Positions 44,782 to 55,254 of a stretch of DNA of 64,000 nt are shown piece by piece (position 1 is the first letter of the stretch; each line of letters opens with the position of its first letter). A model generated the notes under the pieces. The model was not told the DNA's origin. It searched no databases and was given only the letters and a program-made list of their open reading frames with translations. A program made the translations under genes and the position numbers. Source of the stretch: an uncultured Paracoccaceae bacterium (GTDB lineage Bacteria; Pseudomonadota; Alphaproteobacteria; Rhodobacterales; Rhodobacteraceae); the NCBI GenBank assembly GCA_947503175.1, contig CANNCO010000001.1, positions 1 to 64,000 on the forward strand. Reading direction: 5' to 3'.

Positions 44782-45770
44782 CAGACCCGCAAAAAGGCCC
44801 CGTCCTGATCGAGATCGAGGATAGCGGGCCAACCCCCGCCGAAGCACCACCCATCGCCGACGAGGTGCCAACGGGGCAGGCGATGCAGACCATGGCCGTC
44901 ATCGCCGCCCGCCGCCCCTCGCGGCTCGTGCGCTGGTTTTGGCGGCTTCTGGCGACGCTGATCACCTTCGGCCTGTCGCTTTGGGCATGGGATTTCGTGA
45001 CCGGCCTGATCGCCCGCAATCCGATCCTGGGATATGTGGCGCTGGGCCTGACCAGCCTGTTCCTTCTGACCTGCCTTGCCATCATCATTCGCGAATGGGC
45101 GGCCCTGTCGCGCCTTGCCCGGCTCGACAAGATCCATTCCGCGGCAGACGCCGCCCGCACGGCCAATGACCTGCCCGCCGCCCGCGGCGTGACCAAGCGC
45201 ATCCTCGCGCTTTACGCGGGCCGCGCGGACCTTAAATGGGGCCGTGACCGGCTCGAAACCCGCATTCCGGAAGCGTTCGATGCTGATACGCTGTTCGATC
45301 TGACCGAATTGGAGCTTCTGAAACCCCTCGACACAGCCGCCCGCGCCGAGGTCGAAGCCGCCGCCCGGCAGGTCGCCACCGTAACCGCCCTCGTTCCCAT
45401 CGCCCTTGCCGACGTTTTCGCGGCGCTGGCCGCGAACCTGCGCATGATCCGCCGGATCGCCGAAATCTATGGCGGGCGCGGCGGAACGCTGGGGGCATGG
45501 CGGCTGACCCGCGCTGTCTTCACCCATCTTGTCGCCACCGGCGCGGTTGCCGTGGGCGACGACCTTCTGGGGTCCATCGGAGGTGGGCATCTTCTGGCCA
45601 AGGTCTCGCGCCGGTTCGGCGAGGGGCTGGTCAACGGCGCGCTGACCGCGCGTGTCGGCATCGCCGCGATCGAGGTCTGCCGTCCCCTGCCATTCCACGG
45701 CCAGAAGCGCCCGTCTGTATCGGGGACTGTGCAAAGGGCCCTCACAGGACTATTTGCTAAGGCAAGCTGA
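44778..45770 (+). CDS. YcjF-like membrane protein (DUF697, TIGR01620-type)
   Basis: GTG start in gtga overlap; two N-terminal TM helices; RAVFTHLVATGAVAVGDDLLGSIGGGHLLAKVSRRFGEGLVNGALTARVGIAAIEVCRPLPF. Confidence 0.88.
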   Translation: MTDPQKGPVLIEIEDSGPTPAEAPPIADEVPTGQAMQTMAVIAARRPSRLVRWFWRLLATLITFGLSLWAWDFVTGLIARNPILGYVALGLTSLFLLTCLAIIIREWAALSRLARLDKIHSAADAARTANDLPAARGVTKRILALYAGRADLKWGRDRLETRIPEAFDADTLFDLTELELLKPLDTAARAEVEAAARQVATVTALVPIALADVFAALAANLRMIRRIAEIYGGRGGTLGAWRLTRAVFTHLVATGAVAVGDDLLGSIGGGHLLAKVSRRFGEGLVNGALTARVGIAAIEVCRPLPFHGQKRPSVSGTVQRALTGLFAKAS

Positions 45771-45782
45771 CCGGAGAACCCG

Positions 45783-47396
45783 ATGGAACGACTGGCCGCC
45801 GATCTTGCCACCATGGTGCGCACCCCCCTGCATGACAGCCACGTGGCCGCGATGCGCCGGGTGGGGCAGGACAAGACCTATGCGAAGGGTGAAATGGTCG
45901 TCAATCCGGGCGATCCGATGGATCACTTCATCTATATCGAAGATGGCGAGCTGGAGCTTCTCGACCCGTTCACGATGCAGCGTCGGGTTCAGTTCACCCT
46001 CGGCCCCACCCAGTTCCTGGGCGAAATAGGCTTTCTCTCCGGGAGCCGTTTTTCCATGCCCATGCGGGCGGTTCAGGACACACGCGCGCTTGTTGTCGAA
46101 CGTGAAACGATGCTGCGTCTGATGTCCGAAATCCCCGAGATGAGCGATATCATCATCACCGTGTTTGCGGCCCGGCGGCGGCGGCAACTGGAACAGGGCG
46201 ACTCAAGCCTGACGATCATCGGCGCGGAAGAAGATCGGAACCTCGCGCGCATCGCCGTCTTCGCCTCGCGCAACCGCATCCCCGTTCGCCTGATCCCGCT
46301 CAATACCGAGGAGGCCGAGGAAGAGGCACAGGCCTGCGCCCTGATGCCGTCCGAACCCGTTCTCGTTTTCGGCAAGGAGCACATTGAAGACCCGACACCG
46401 GCCAAGGTCGCGCGCATCCTGGGCCTCGATCTCGCGGCAGAGGTGGATCATGTCTATGATGTTGTCATCGTCGGCGGTGGCCCCGCTGGTGTGGCCGCGG
46501 GCGTCTATGCCGGGGCCGAAGGTCTCTCGGCACTGGTCCTCGACGATCTTGCCGTGGGCGGTCAGGCGGGCACATCCAGCCGGATCGAGAACTACATGGG
46601 CTTTCCAACGGGCATTTCCGGTGCCGATCTCTGCTGGCGTGGCGAGGTGCAGGCGATGAAGTTCGGCACCCGTTTTGCCGTACCGCGCCGGGCCACGGCG
46701 CTGCGGCGGGACGAGGACGGCACTTTTTGCATCACCCTCGACAACGGGTCCGAGGTCTGCGCGCGCTCGGTCATCGTCTCGACCGGTGTTCAGTATCGCC
46801 GTCTGCCCGTCGAGGGGCTGGAAGAGTTCGAAGGCGCGGGCGTCTATTACGCCGCGACCGATCTGGAAGCGCGGTACTGCAAGGGGACCGAGGTCGTCGT
46901 GATCGGCGGCGGCAATTCCGCCGGACAGGCCGCAATGTTCCTGTCGCGCACCGCAAAGCACGTTCATGTCCTTGTCCGCGGCCCGTCGCTGGCTGCCTCC
47001 ATGTCGGATTACCTTCTGTCCCGGCTCGAACGCGATCCGGCGATCACCATTCACTACAACACGCAGATGACGGCGCTTCATGGCGGTGAGCAGCTCGAGG
47101 GCGTGACGATCCATGATCGCACCGCCGCACAGGACTGGCGCGTTCCCTCGCGGGCGGTTTTTGTGATGGTCGGCGCGGCCCCGAATACCGGCTGGCTGTC
47201 GGGCCTTGTGGAACTCGATGACAAGGGTTTTGTGCAGACAGGCGATGCCGCCGGCGCGGCCTCTCCCTATGAAACCTCGCATCCCGGGATATTCGCAGTG
47301 GGTGATGTGCGCGCGGGGTCGGTCAAACGGGTTGCCTCAGCCGTGGGCGAAGGCTCGGTCGTGATCTCCAAGGTCTGGGACTTCGTGAACGAGTAA
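45783..47396 (+). CDS. cyclic-nucleotide-binding domain fused to thioredoxin-reductase-like FAD oxidoreductase
   Basis: N-terminal CNB beta-roll; VVIVGGGPAGVAAGVYAGAEGL, VVVIGGGNSAGQAAMFLS; CxxC region replaced by YYAATDLEARYC. Confidence 0.9.
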   Translation: MERLAADLATMVRTPLHDSHVAAMRRVGQDKTYAKGEMVVNPGDPMDHFIYIEDGELELLDPFTMQRRVQFTLGPTQFLGEIGFLSGSRFSMPMRAVQDTRALVVERETMLRLMSEIPEMSDIIITVFAARRRRQLEQGDSSLTIIGAEEDRNLARIAVFASRNRIPVRLIPLNTEEAEEEAQACALMPSEPVLVFGKEHIEDPTPAKVARILGLDLAAEVDHVYDVVIVGGGPAGVAAGVYAGAEGLSALVLDDLAVGGQAGTSSRIENYMGFPTGISGADLCWRGEVQAMKFGTRFAVPRRATALRRDEDGTFCITLDNGSEVCARSVIVSTGVQYRRLPVEGLEEFEGAGVYYAATDLEARYCKGTEVVVIGGGNSAGQAAMFLSRTAKHVHVLVRGPSLAASMSDYLLSRLERDPAITIHYNTQMTALHGGEQLEGVTIHDRTAAQDWRVPSRAVFVMVGAAPNTGWLSGLVELDDKGFVQTGDAAGAASPYETSHPGIFAVGDVRAGSVKRVASAVGEGSVVISKVWDFVNE

Positions 47397-47446
47397 ACTG
47401 TGCGCGCTCTACAACGATCCGGGTCTCAGTTCGTCACATCTCCGCG

Positions 47447-48193
47447 TCATCGCCCTCCGGCAACGTCAAGGATTGCACCGGTGCAATACGATGCGTTTTC
47501 GCCACTGAGCCAGATGATCGCTTCGGCAACCTCTTCGGGTGTGCCGGGACGCGCTAAGGGAACCGATTTACCAAGCCGTTCTGCCCTGTCCGGCTGTCCG
47601 CCGCTTGCATGGATTTCTGTTTCGATCAGTCCCGGCCGGACGCCGTTGACACGAATGTTTGATCCCGCAAGTTCCTTTGAAAGGCCTATGGTCAGCGTGT
47701 CAATTGCACCCTTTGAGGCCGCGTAGTCCACGTATTCAAACGGCGAACCGATCCGCGCGGCTACGGAAGATACAAAAACGATTGATCCGAACTCATCTGA
47801 CTTGGCGGCTGGCAGCCTTCGCGCAGCTTCCCGGGCAAACAGAAAAGCACCCAGGATATTAGTGTTGAGTATTGTCTGCATGCGCTCGGTGGTCATTTCC
47901 GCAAGCGTCATTGAAGGTCCGACAATCCCGGCGTTTACGACCACCGAGTCGAGGCCACCGAATTGGTCAATCGCCGTATCAAATGCGTTGATGACATCTT
48001 TCTCGCAAGCCGCGTCCCCCTGAATGGCTTTTGCCTTGCCGCCATTGTATTCGATCTGTGCAACGGTCGCGTCGGCGGCCGCCGCATCGGACCGATAGGT
48101 AATTGCGACTTGCCAGCCTTTCGAAGCGGCAAGCAGGGCCGTTGCCTTGCCAATACCTCGGGAACCGCCGCTGATCAGGATCACTTTTGCCAT
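47447..48193 (-). CDS. SDR family oxidoreductase
   Basis: ILISGGSRGIGKATALLAA, YVDYAASKGAIDTLTIGLSKEL, C-terminal TGAILDVAGGR. Confidence 0.92.
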   Translation of the reverse strand: MAKVILISGGSRGIGKATALLAASKGWQVAITYRSDAAAADATVAQIEYNGGKAKAIQGDAACEKDVINAFDTAIDQFGGLDSVVVNAGIVGPSMTLAEMTTERMQTILNTNILGAFLFAREAARRLPAAKSDEFGSIVFVSSVAARIGSPFEYVDYAASKGAIDTLTIGLSKELAGSNIRVNGVRPGLIETEIHASGGQPDRAERLGKSVPLARPGTPEEVAEAIIWLSGENASYCTGAILDVAGGR

Positions 48194-48195
48194 CG

Positions 48196-48627
48196 TTATC
48201 GATCACTTTCCGCTTCGGCAGCCAAAGACAACGCCAAAACACGGTCCACATCGTCACTCAGCGAAATGCGCTGCTCAAATACATCTTCGTAAGGAATCCA
48301 CGATGCTTCATAAACATCGTCCCGTCCGATGGGATTGCCCGAGACATAGCAACAGTGAACGGCAACAAGGTAGAAATGGTGATCGATCAACCCCGCATCC
48401 GAGCGGATGATGGTATCCAAACCGGTCAGAATGCGGTCGGGGTTCGCGTGCACGCTTGTTTCTTCCAGCAACTCCCTGCAAGCCGCGTCACCAATAGGCT
48501 CACCATATTCCACGCGCCCGCCGGGAAAGCCCCAAAGTCCAGCATCCGGTTCGGCCTTTCGTCGGGCCAGTAAGACCGACGCGTCTTTTGTCACCACGGC
48601 GAGGGCTGCGAGGATTGGCTGTTTCAT
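48196..48627 (-). CDS. NUDIX hydrolase
   Basis: GGRVEYGEPIGDAACRELLEETSV Nudix box. Confidence 0.93.
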   Translation of the reverse strand: MKQPILAALAVVTKDASVLLARRKAEPDAGLWGFPGGRVEYGEPIGDAACRELLEETSVHANPDRILTGLDTIIRSDAGLIDHHFYLVAVHCCYVSGNPIGRDDVYEASWIPYEDVFEQRISLSDDVDRVLALSLAAEAESDR

Positions 48628-48792
48628 GCACCGAACTTAGCCGAGCGGTATTCGGCCACAAGCGGGTAATGTTATTAATTCCAAGGCCAATCACTTTGCG
48701 CCGCCGCGCGGGATCGATGCCCCGTTCCATGCGCATTGCCGTCTTGATCCGTCTCAAAGTCGACCTCTCCCCTGTCTGACAGACTTCCCGAC

Positions 48793-49503
48793 ATGAAAGA
48801 GCATGGCCATTCTCACGCAGAGATCGCGGCACGTTTCGCCGCGCCCCCCAGCGGAGGGTATCTGCGCGACAGCGTCTACGGCGCGATCGACGGCTGCGTC
48901 ACGACCTTCGCCATCGTCGCGGGCGTGGCGGGTGCCGGGCTTTCGCCTGCGATCATCATCGCGCTCGGTCTTGCGAATGTCTTGGCGGACGGGTTTTCGA
49001 TGGCGGCGGCAAACTACTCCGGCATCAAGGCCGAGGCCGACAATATGGCCCGCCTGCGCAGGGTGGAAGAGCGGCATATCCGCGAAACGCCGGACGGCGA
49101 GCGTCGCGAGCTGCGCGAGATCCTGCGCCGCAAGGGGCTGTCCAGTGACGTGCTCGACGCGGCAACCGATGCTATCGCCGCCGATACCGAGAAGTGGATC
49201 GACATGATGCTCATCGATGAGTACGGGCTATCCCCGGCAGAGCCGCGCCCCCTGCGCGCCGCCCTTGCCACGTTCGGGGCCTTCCTTGCGGCCGGTCTGG
49301 TGCCGCTCGTTCCGTTCGTCTTTGTCCTTGAGAACGCCTTTTCGCTTGCAATCGGCCTGACCGCAGTCGTGTTCTTCGCCATTGGCACACTCAAGAGTTA
49401 CTGGTCGCTTGAACCGTGGTGGCGTTCGGGCATCGAGACCCTCGTTATTGGCGGTGTCGCGGCGGGCATCGCGTTTGGCGTGGGGTCACTGTTCCGCGTC
49501 TGA
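48793..49503 (+). CDS. VIT1/CCC1 transporter family protein
   Basis: YLRDSVYGAIDGCVTTFAIVAGVAGAGLSPAIIIALGLANVLADGFSMAAANY. Confidence 0.93.
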   Translation: MKEHGHSHAEIAARFAAPPSGGYLRDSVYGAIDGCVTTFAIVAGVAGAGLSPAIIIALGLANVLADGFSMAAANYSGIKAEADNMARLRRVEERHIRETPDGERRELREILRRKGLSSDVLDAATDAIAADTEKWIDMMLIDEYGLSPAEPRPLRAALATFGAFLAAGLVPLVPFVFVLENAFSLAIGLTAVVFFAIGTLKSYWSLEPWWRSGIETLVIGGVAAGIAFGVGSLFRV

Positions 49504-49732
49504 TCGGCGTCAGGTCCCGCAGCCCCCATGCGCATGGTTTCCGCATTGGTGTTTTTGGCGTCTTGCCGCCCCCCGCGCAGCCCCCTATAACCCGCCCCGA
49601 GATGTGCATATTCGCGATCATCATTCGAATTACAGGCCCGGCGCTCTGAACCATGAGCCGCCGGGACAAGGCGTATGACCCATCGCGCCGCCCCCTCGTC
49701 CGAACTCCGAACTGCCCCTGAGGACACGTCCC

Positions 49733-52627
49733 ATGTGTGCCGACACGCCTGACTACAAAGAAACACTCGCCCTTCCAAAGACCGATTTTCCGATGCGGGC
49801 GGGGCTTCCGAACCGCGAACCTATCTGGTTGGAAAAGTGGGAAAAAATCGGCATCTACGACCGGCTGCGCGAGAAAGAGGGGCGCGAACCCTTCATCCTT
49901 CACGACGGCCCGCCCTATGCCAACGGCAACCTTCATATCGGTCATGCGCTGAACAAGATCCTCAAGGACATGGTGGTGCGCAGCCAGCAGATGATGGGCC
50001 GCGACGCGCGTTATATCCCCGGCTGGGACTGTCACGGTCTGCCGATCGAATGGAAGATCGAGGAAAAGTACCGCTCGAAGGGTCAGGATAAGGATCAGGT
50101 CGATGTCGTCGATTTCCGCCAGGAATGCCGCAAGTTCGCCGAGGGCTGGATCGACGTTCAGCGCAATGAATTCAAGCGTCTGGGTGTCACCGGCAAGTGG
50201 GAAAACCCCTATGTGACCATGGACTTCCATGCCGAGCGCGTGATCGCGGAAGAGTTCCAGAAGTTCCTGATGAACGGGACGCTTTATCAGGGCTCGAAGC
50301 CCGTGATGTGGTCGCCGGTCGAGAAAACCGCGCTGGCCGAGGCGGAGGTGGAGTATCACGACCACCAGAGTCACACGATCTGGGTGCGGTTCCCGGTTAC
50401 GTCCGACGGCCCGCTCTCGGATACGACTGTCATCATCTGGACCACCACATCCTGGACGATCCCGCAGAACCGCGCGGTCTGTTACGGACCCGATATCTCT
50501 TACGGTCTATATGAGGTCACTACCGTGCCCGACGAGTGCTGGGCAAAGGTGGGTGAGAAGCTTCTGGTGGCCGATGCGCTGGCCGAAAACATCTTCACGC
50601 AGGCCCGCGTCGGGATGGAGGGCGTGAAACGCCTGCGCGACGTGTCTGCGGACGAGTTATCGGGCCTCGTCTGCGCGCATCCTTTACGGGGTGTGGACGG
50701 GGCGAACGGTGAATGGGACTACGATGTGCCGCTTTTCCCCGGCGATCACGTCACCGACGAGGCCGGCACGGGGTTCGTGCACACGGCCCCGTCCCACGGC
50801 GAAGACGACTATCAGATCGGCCTGAAACACGGGCTGCCGATGACCTATAACGTGCTGGAAGACGGTAGTTTCCGTGAGGATCTGCCGCTCTTCGGCGGCA
50901 CGCGCATCCTCAAGCCCAACGGGAAAGAGGGCGATGCGAACAAGGCGGTGATCGACACGCTGGTCGGGGTCGGGGCGCTTCTGGCGCGCGGGCGGCTGAC
51001 GCACAGCTATCCCCATTCATGGCGCTCGAAGGCGCCGCTGATCTATCGCAACACCCCGCAATGGTTCGCGGCCATCGACCGTCCCGTTGGCGACGGTCAG
51101 GACGACTATGGCACGACGATCCGCGAGCGGGCGCTGGCCTCGATCGATCAGCTTGTGACATGGACCCCACAGACCGGGCGCAATCGTTTATACTCGATGA
51201 TTGAAGCGCGCCCTGACTGGGTCCTGTCGCGCCAGCGGGCCTGGGGCGTGCCGCTCACCTGTTTCGTCAGGAAAGGGACCAAGCCCGACGACGCCGATTT
51301 CCTCCTGCGCGATCCGGCGGTCAACACCCGGATCAATGACGCGTTCGAGGCCGAAGGCGCGGATGCCTGGTACAAACCGGGCGCGAAAGAGCGGTTCCTC
51401 GGAAACGACTACAACCCCGACGATTACGAGCAGGTTTTCGACATTCTCGACGTCTGGTTCGATTCCGGATCGACCCATGCCTTCGTCCTGCGCGACCGCG
51501 AGGATGGCTCGGATGACGGGCTGGCCGATCTCTATCTCGAAGGCACGGACCAGCACCGGGGCTGGTTCCATTCCTCAATGCTTCAGGCTTGCGGCACCAT
51601 CGGTCACGCGCCCTATCGCGGGGTGCTGACCCACGGCTTCACGTTGGACGAAAAGGGCAACAAGATGTCCAAATCGCTTGGGAACACGATTGTTCCCGAG
51701 GCGGTGGTGAAGCAATACGGGGCGGATATCCTGCGGCTTTGGGTGGCGCAGGTCGATTTCACGAACGACCAGCGGATCGGCCCGGAAATCCTGAAAGGCG
51801 TGGCTGACAGCTATCGCCGACTGCGCAATACCTTGCGCTTCATGCTTGGCAATCTGGCGGAGTTTGACGAAGGCGAAAAGGTTGCGCCCGCGGATATGCC
51901 CGAGTTGGAACGCTGGGTGCTGCATCGCCTTGCCGAACTCGACCACAAGGTGCGCACGGGCTATGCGGCCTATGACTTCCAGGGTGTGTTCCAGGCGATT
52001 TTCACTTTCGCGACGGTGGATCTTTCGGCGTTCTATTTCGACATCCGCAAGGATGCGCTTTATTGCGATGGCCCATCGGACAGACGCAATGCGGCGCGGA
52101 CCGTTCTTGATATCCTGTTCCACCGGCTCAACACCTGGCTCGCCCCGATCCTCGTTTTCACCATGGAAGAGGTGTGGCTGGAGCGATTCCCGGGCGATGA
52201 CAGTTCGGTTCACCTGCAGGATATCCCCGAAACCCCCGCCGATTGGCGGGATGAGCCACTGGCGGCCAAATGGGCAGCGATCCGGCAGGTCCGCCGGGTC
52301 GTGACGGCCGCTCTGGAAATCCAGCGGCAGGACAAGGTGATCGGCGCATCGCTGGAGGCCGCCCCCATCGTCCATGTCCGCGACGCCGATATGCTGGCGG
52401 CTGTCAAATCGGTGCCGTTCGAGGATGTCTGCATCACCTCGGCCATCGGCCTGACCGCCGACCCGATCCCGGCCGAAGCATTCCGCATGCCCGAGATCGA
52501 AGGGGTGGGCGTCGTCTTCGAAAAGGCCGATGGCGAGAAGTGCCAGCGCTGCTGGAAGCTGCTTCCCGATGTGGGCACCCACGCGCATGCGGGCACCTGC
52601 GGGCGGTGCAACGCGGCTCTGGGATAA
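49733..52627 (+). CDS. ileS: isoleucine-tRNA ligase
   Basis: HDGPPYANGNLHIGHALNKILKDMV, GNKMSKSLGNTI, C-terminal zinc-binding CQRCWKLLPD...CGRCNAALG. Confidence 0.98.
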   Translation: MCADTPDYKETLALPKTDFPMRAGLPNREPIWLEKWEKIGIYDRLREKEGREPFILHDGPPYANGNLHIGHALNKILKDMVVRSQQMMGRDARYIPGWDCHGLPIEWKIEEKYRSKGQDKDQVDVVDFRQECRKFAEGWIDVQRNEFKRLGVTGKWENPYVTMDFHAERVIAEEFQKFLMNGTLYQGSKPVMWSPVEKTALAEAEVEYHDHQSHTIWVRFPVTSDGPLSDTTVIIWTTTSWTIPQNRAVCYGPDISYGLYEVTTVPDECWAKVGEKLLVADALAENIFTQARVGMEGVKRLRDVSADELSGLVCAHPLRGVDGANGEWDYDVPLFPGDHVTDEAGTGFVHTAPSHGEDDYQIGLKHGLPMTYNVLEDGSFREDLPLFGGTRILKPNGKEGDANKAVIDTLVGVGALLARGRLTHSYPHSWRSKAPLIYRNTPQWFAAIDRPVGDGQDDYGTTIRERALASIDQLVTWTPQTGRNRLYSMIEARPDWVLSRQRAWGVPLTCFVRKGTKPDDADFLLRDPAVNTRINDAFEAEGADAWYKPGAKERFLGNDYNPDDYEQVFDILDVWFDSGSTHAFVLRDREDGSDDGLADLYLEGTDQHRGWFHSSMLQACGTIGHAPYRGVLTHGFTLDEKGNKMSKSLGNTIVPEAVVKQYGADILRLWVAQVDFTNDQRIGPEILKGVADSYRRLRNTLRFMLGNLAEFDEGEKVAPADMPELERWVLHRLAELDHKVRTGYAAYDFQGVFQAIFTFATVDLSAFYFDIRKDALYCDGPSDRRNAARTVLDILFHRLNTWLAPILVFTMEEVWLERFPGDDSSVHLQDIPETPADWRDEPLAAKWAAIRQVRRVVTAALEIQRQDKVIGASLEAAPIVHVRDADMLAAVKSVPFEDVCITSAIGLTADPIPAEAFRMPEIEGVGVVFEKADGEKCQRCWKLLPDVGTHAHAGTCGRCNAALG

Positions 52628-52714
52628 GGTATAAGGTACCGGGCGCGTTTCAATCGCGTCCGGCTTCGTCATGTCAAAAATACGCTCTTAAGCGGCGTCG
52701 GTCCGTATGCACAC

Positions 52715-53425
52715 TCAAAGCTCCTCGCGATAGATCAACTGCTGTACCGCACCGGCCGTCATGAGATAGATCGTGGTCACGATCAGCCCCCAGATGGCCC
52801 AGCTTTCGGGATAGAAATCGACCCATGCGGCCCAGCCTGCGAAGAATGTCCAGGCGAATGCGGTGGGCAGGGTGATCCAGCGCCAGCGGTCCGTGCGCAC
52901 TGGATGCACGAACTTGACCGGAACGAACATCAGCACGGCAAGGGCCACCACGACCACCAGCGAGACCCAGAAGTTCGGCTCGACCGCAAACAGGACCAGC
53001 ACCACCATGTTCCAGCAGGCCGGAAAGCCGGAAAACGAATAATCCTTTGTTTTCATGCGGCTGTCGGCAAAATACATCGCGCTTGCAAAGGTGATGACGA
53101 TGATCGCGCACCAGCCGGTCCAACCCGGAAGAAGCCCCGATGTGAACAGCGCATAGGCCGGTATGAACGTATAGGTCAGATAGTCGATGATCATGTCCAG
53201 AAGGTTGCCGTCATAGCGCGGCGCGTTCTTCTTGACGTTATAGTACCGGGCGAGCGGCCCATCGATCCCGTCGACCGCGAAGGCCACCACGAGCCACAGG
53301 AACATAAGGCTCCATTCCCGCTCGGAGGCCGCAAGCATCGCCAGCATGGCGAACACCGCGCCCGACGCCGTCAGGAGATGGACCCCTAGAGCACGCCATA
53401 GCGGTGGGGGAGATGCGTCTGTCAT
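52715..53425 (-). CDS. pcs: phosphatidylcholine synthase (CDP-alcohol phosphatidyltransferase)
   Basis: DGIDGPLARYYNVKKNAPRYDGNLLDMIIDYLTYTFIPAY: CDP-alcohol phosphotransferase motif. Confidence 0.9.
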   Translation of the reverse strand: MTDASPPPLWRALGVHLLTASGAVFAMLAMLAASEREWSLMFLWLVVAFAVDGIDGPLARYYNVKKNAPRYDGNLLDMIIDYLTYTFIPAYALFTSGLLPGWTGWCAIIVITFASAMYFADSRMKTKDYSFSGFPACWNMVVLVLFAVEPNFWVSLVVVVALAVLMFVPVKFVHPVRTDRWRWITLPTAFAWTFFAGWAAWVDFYPESWAIWGLIVTTIYLMTAGAVQQLIYREEL

Positions 53426-53464
53426 GAAAACGTCATGGCCGAATTCTCCACCGGGCGCAAACGG

Positions 53465-54391
53465 TCAGGACCGGGGATGGGCGGAGCGGTAGATCTCCAT
53501 CAGGCGGCTTGTGTCCACAGCTGTGTAGGCCTGTGTGGTAGAGAGAGACGCGTGGCCGAGAAGGTCCTGAATTGCCCGCAGGTCGCCGCCTGCCGCCAGC
53601 AGATGCGTCGCAAAGCTATGCCGCAGCGCGTGGGGTGTGGCCGAGCCGGGCAAGCCAAGCTGCGCGCGAACACTCTGCATCATCCGCTGCACAAGGCGTG
53701 GGTTCAGCGCGCCGCCCCGAACCCCGCGGAACAACGGTCTGTCCGGGGTAAGATCATGTGGGCAAAGCTCGACATAGCGGGTTACGGCGATGCGGGCGGC
53801 CGGGATCACCGGAACGATCCGCTCCTTGTCGCCCTTGCCCCGTATCCGCAGGACGTCCGGAAAAGGTGCTTCGCTGCCCTTCAGCCCGAGCGCCTCGGAG
53901 ATACGCAACCCCATCCCGTAAAGCACGGTCACCACGGCCGCATCGCGGGCCGCGATCCATGGCTCTTCCGACTGAGTTCCCGCACCGGCGATCACGGCGC
54001 GTGCCGCCTCTTCGGCCAGCGGCCGGGGGAGCTTGGCCTGAAACGACGGGCCGCGTACCGAGAGGACCGCTGTGGGGTCGAAGCCGTCGCGCTCGGCCAG
54101 CCAGCGCACGAACCCCTTGACCGAAGACAGCGCGCGGGCCAGCGACCGGGCCGACAGCCCGCGTGCACGTTCATGCGCCATCCAGGCGCGCATGTCGGAC
54201 AGCCGTAGTTCGGCGAAGGCCGCCGTGTCCGCAGGTCCGCCCCGATGAGATGCGAGGAAAGCCATAAAACCCAGAACATCCGCCTGGTAGGCTTCGGCGG
54301 TTTTCGCCGAACGCCCCTGCGCGCCCGTCAGCCCGGCCAGCCAATCCTCAAGCGCCTGAGCGGCGCCCTCGGAAACGGGTGTATGGCTCAT
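53465..54391 (-). CDS. xerC: tyrosine recombinase XerC
   Basis: Catalytic HALRHSFATHLLAAGGDLRAIQDLLGHASLSTTQAYTAVD; N-terminal core-binding domain present. Confidence 0.94.
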   Translation of the reverse strand: MSHTPVSEGAAQALEDWLAGLTGAQGRSAKTAEAYQADVLGFMAFLASHRGGPADTAAFAELRLSDMRAWMAHERARGLSARSLARALSSVKGFVRWLAERDGFDPTAVLSVRGPSFQAKLPRPLAEEAARAVIAGAGTQSEEPWIAARDAAVVTVLYGMGLRISEALGLKGSEAPFPDVLRIRGKGDKERIVPVIPAARIAVTRYVELCPHDLTPDRPLFRGVRGGALNPRLVQRMMQSVRAQLGLPGSATPHALRHSFATHLLAAGGDLRAIQDLLGHASLSTTQAYTAVDTSRLMEIYRSAHPRS

Positions 54392-55095
54392 GCCAGCCAG
54401 CGCCGCATGGCGCGCTCCACCGAGCCCGCGAAAAAGCCCAGCAGATCGGTGCCTTGCGCCGAGGTGAACTGATGCGGGTCTTCGGACCCCATGGCCAGCA
54501 TACCGGGCAGGCGGCCCGCGCCGAAATCAAGCTTCAGGCAGGCTTCGGACCTGATCCAGTCGCCGCCATCGCCGTAGATGCGCCCTTCGCCGTCGCCCAA
54601 CTGGCGGAGCGTAACGGGGCGGATCGGCGACTGGCGGCCTTGCGAGATGTAATCATCCACGTAACCGGCAGGCACCACCATCATCACATCCTGAACGGTG
54701 TCCAGACCATGTACTTCGCTTGGGCCATCGGTTTCCAACAGAAGCCGCGCGGAATCCACCCGCAGGATTTCGGTCACGTCAGAGCAAAGCTCGGTCAGGA
54801 ATGTCGTGAAATCCGTGGCTTCCAGCATTCTTAGAACCGCACGATGGATCTGATTGGTCCCCGCAAGGTTTTCATATGCTGCGGCAATGACGCTGCGATG
54901 CGTGTCTTCAAGCCGCATCAGGCGCGATTCAAGCCGTTCCATCGCGATGCCGCGCAGGTCGACGACATTAGAACCAAGCGCCTTTTCATTCGCCGTTACA
55001 AGCGCGCGCATGACGCCCGGATCTTCGAGAATCACGTCAGGTTCGGCAAGGATGCGGTCGCGCAACTTGTCGCGCGTCGCGGCTGTGTCGCTCAT
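54388..55095 (-). CDS. DUF484 family protein
   Basis: Start at internal ATG (MSDTAATRDKLRDRILAEPDVILEDPGVMRALV); 4-nt overlap with xerC. Confidence 0.85.
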   Translation of the reverse strand: MSDTAATRDKLRDRILAEPDVILEDPGVMRALVTANEKALGSNVVDLRGIAMERLESRLMRLEDTHRSVIAAAYENLAGTNQIHRAVLRMLEATDFTTFLTELCSDVTEILRVDSARLLLETDGPSEVHGLDTVQDVMMVVPAGYVDDYISQGRQSPIRPVTLRQLGDGEGRIYGDGGDWIRSEACLKLDFGAGRLPGMLAMGSEDPHQFTSAQGTDLLGFFAGSVERAMRRWLA

Positions 55096-55254
55096 CAAAA
55101 GCCCCCTCGGCTGGATCAGTTTGCGGGTGCTTGCCCCGAAGTTGTCCACAGGTATGCCAGAGCGGCACGGGATGCCTCAAGGGGCAGCCCAAATCCTTTG
55201 GCCAGATCGGCCCGAAGCGCGGCGGATCGGCCACGGTGACCGAGCCGGTTCACG

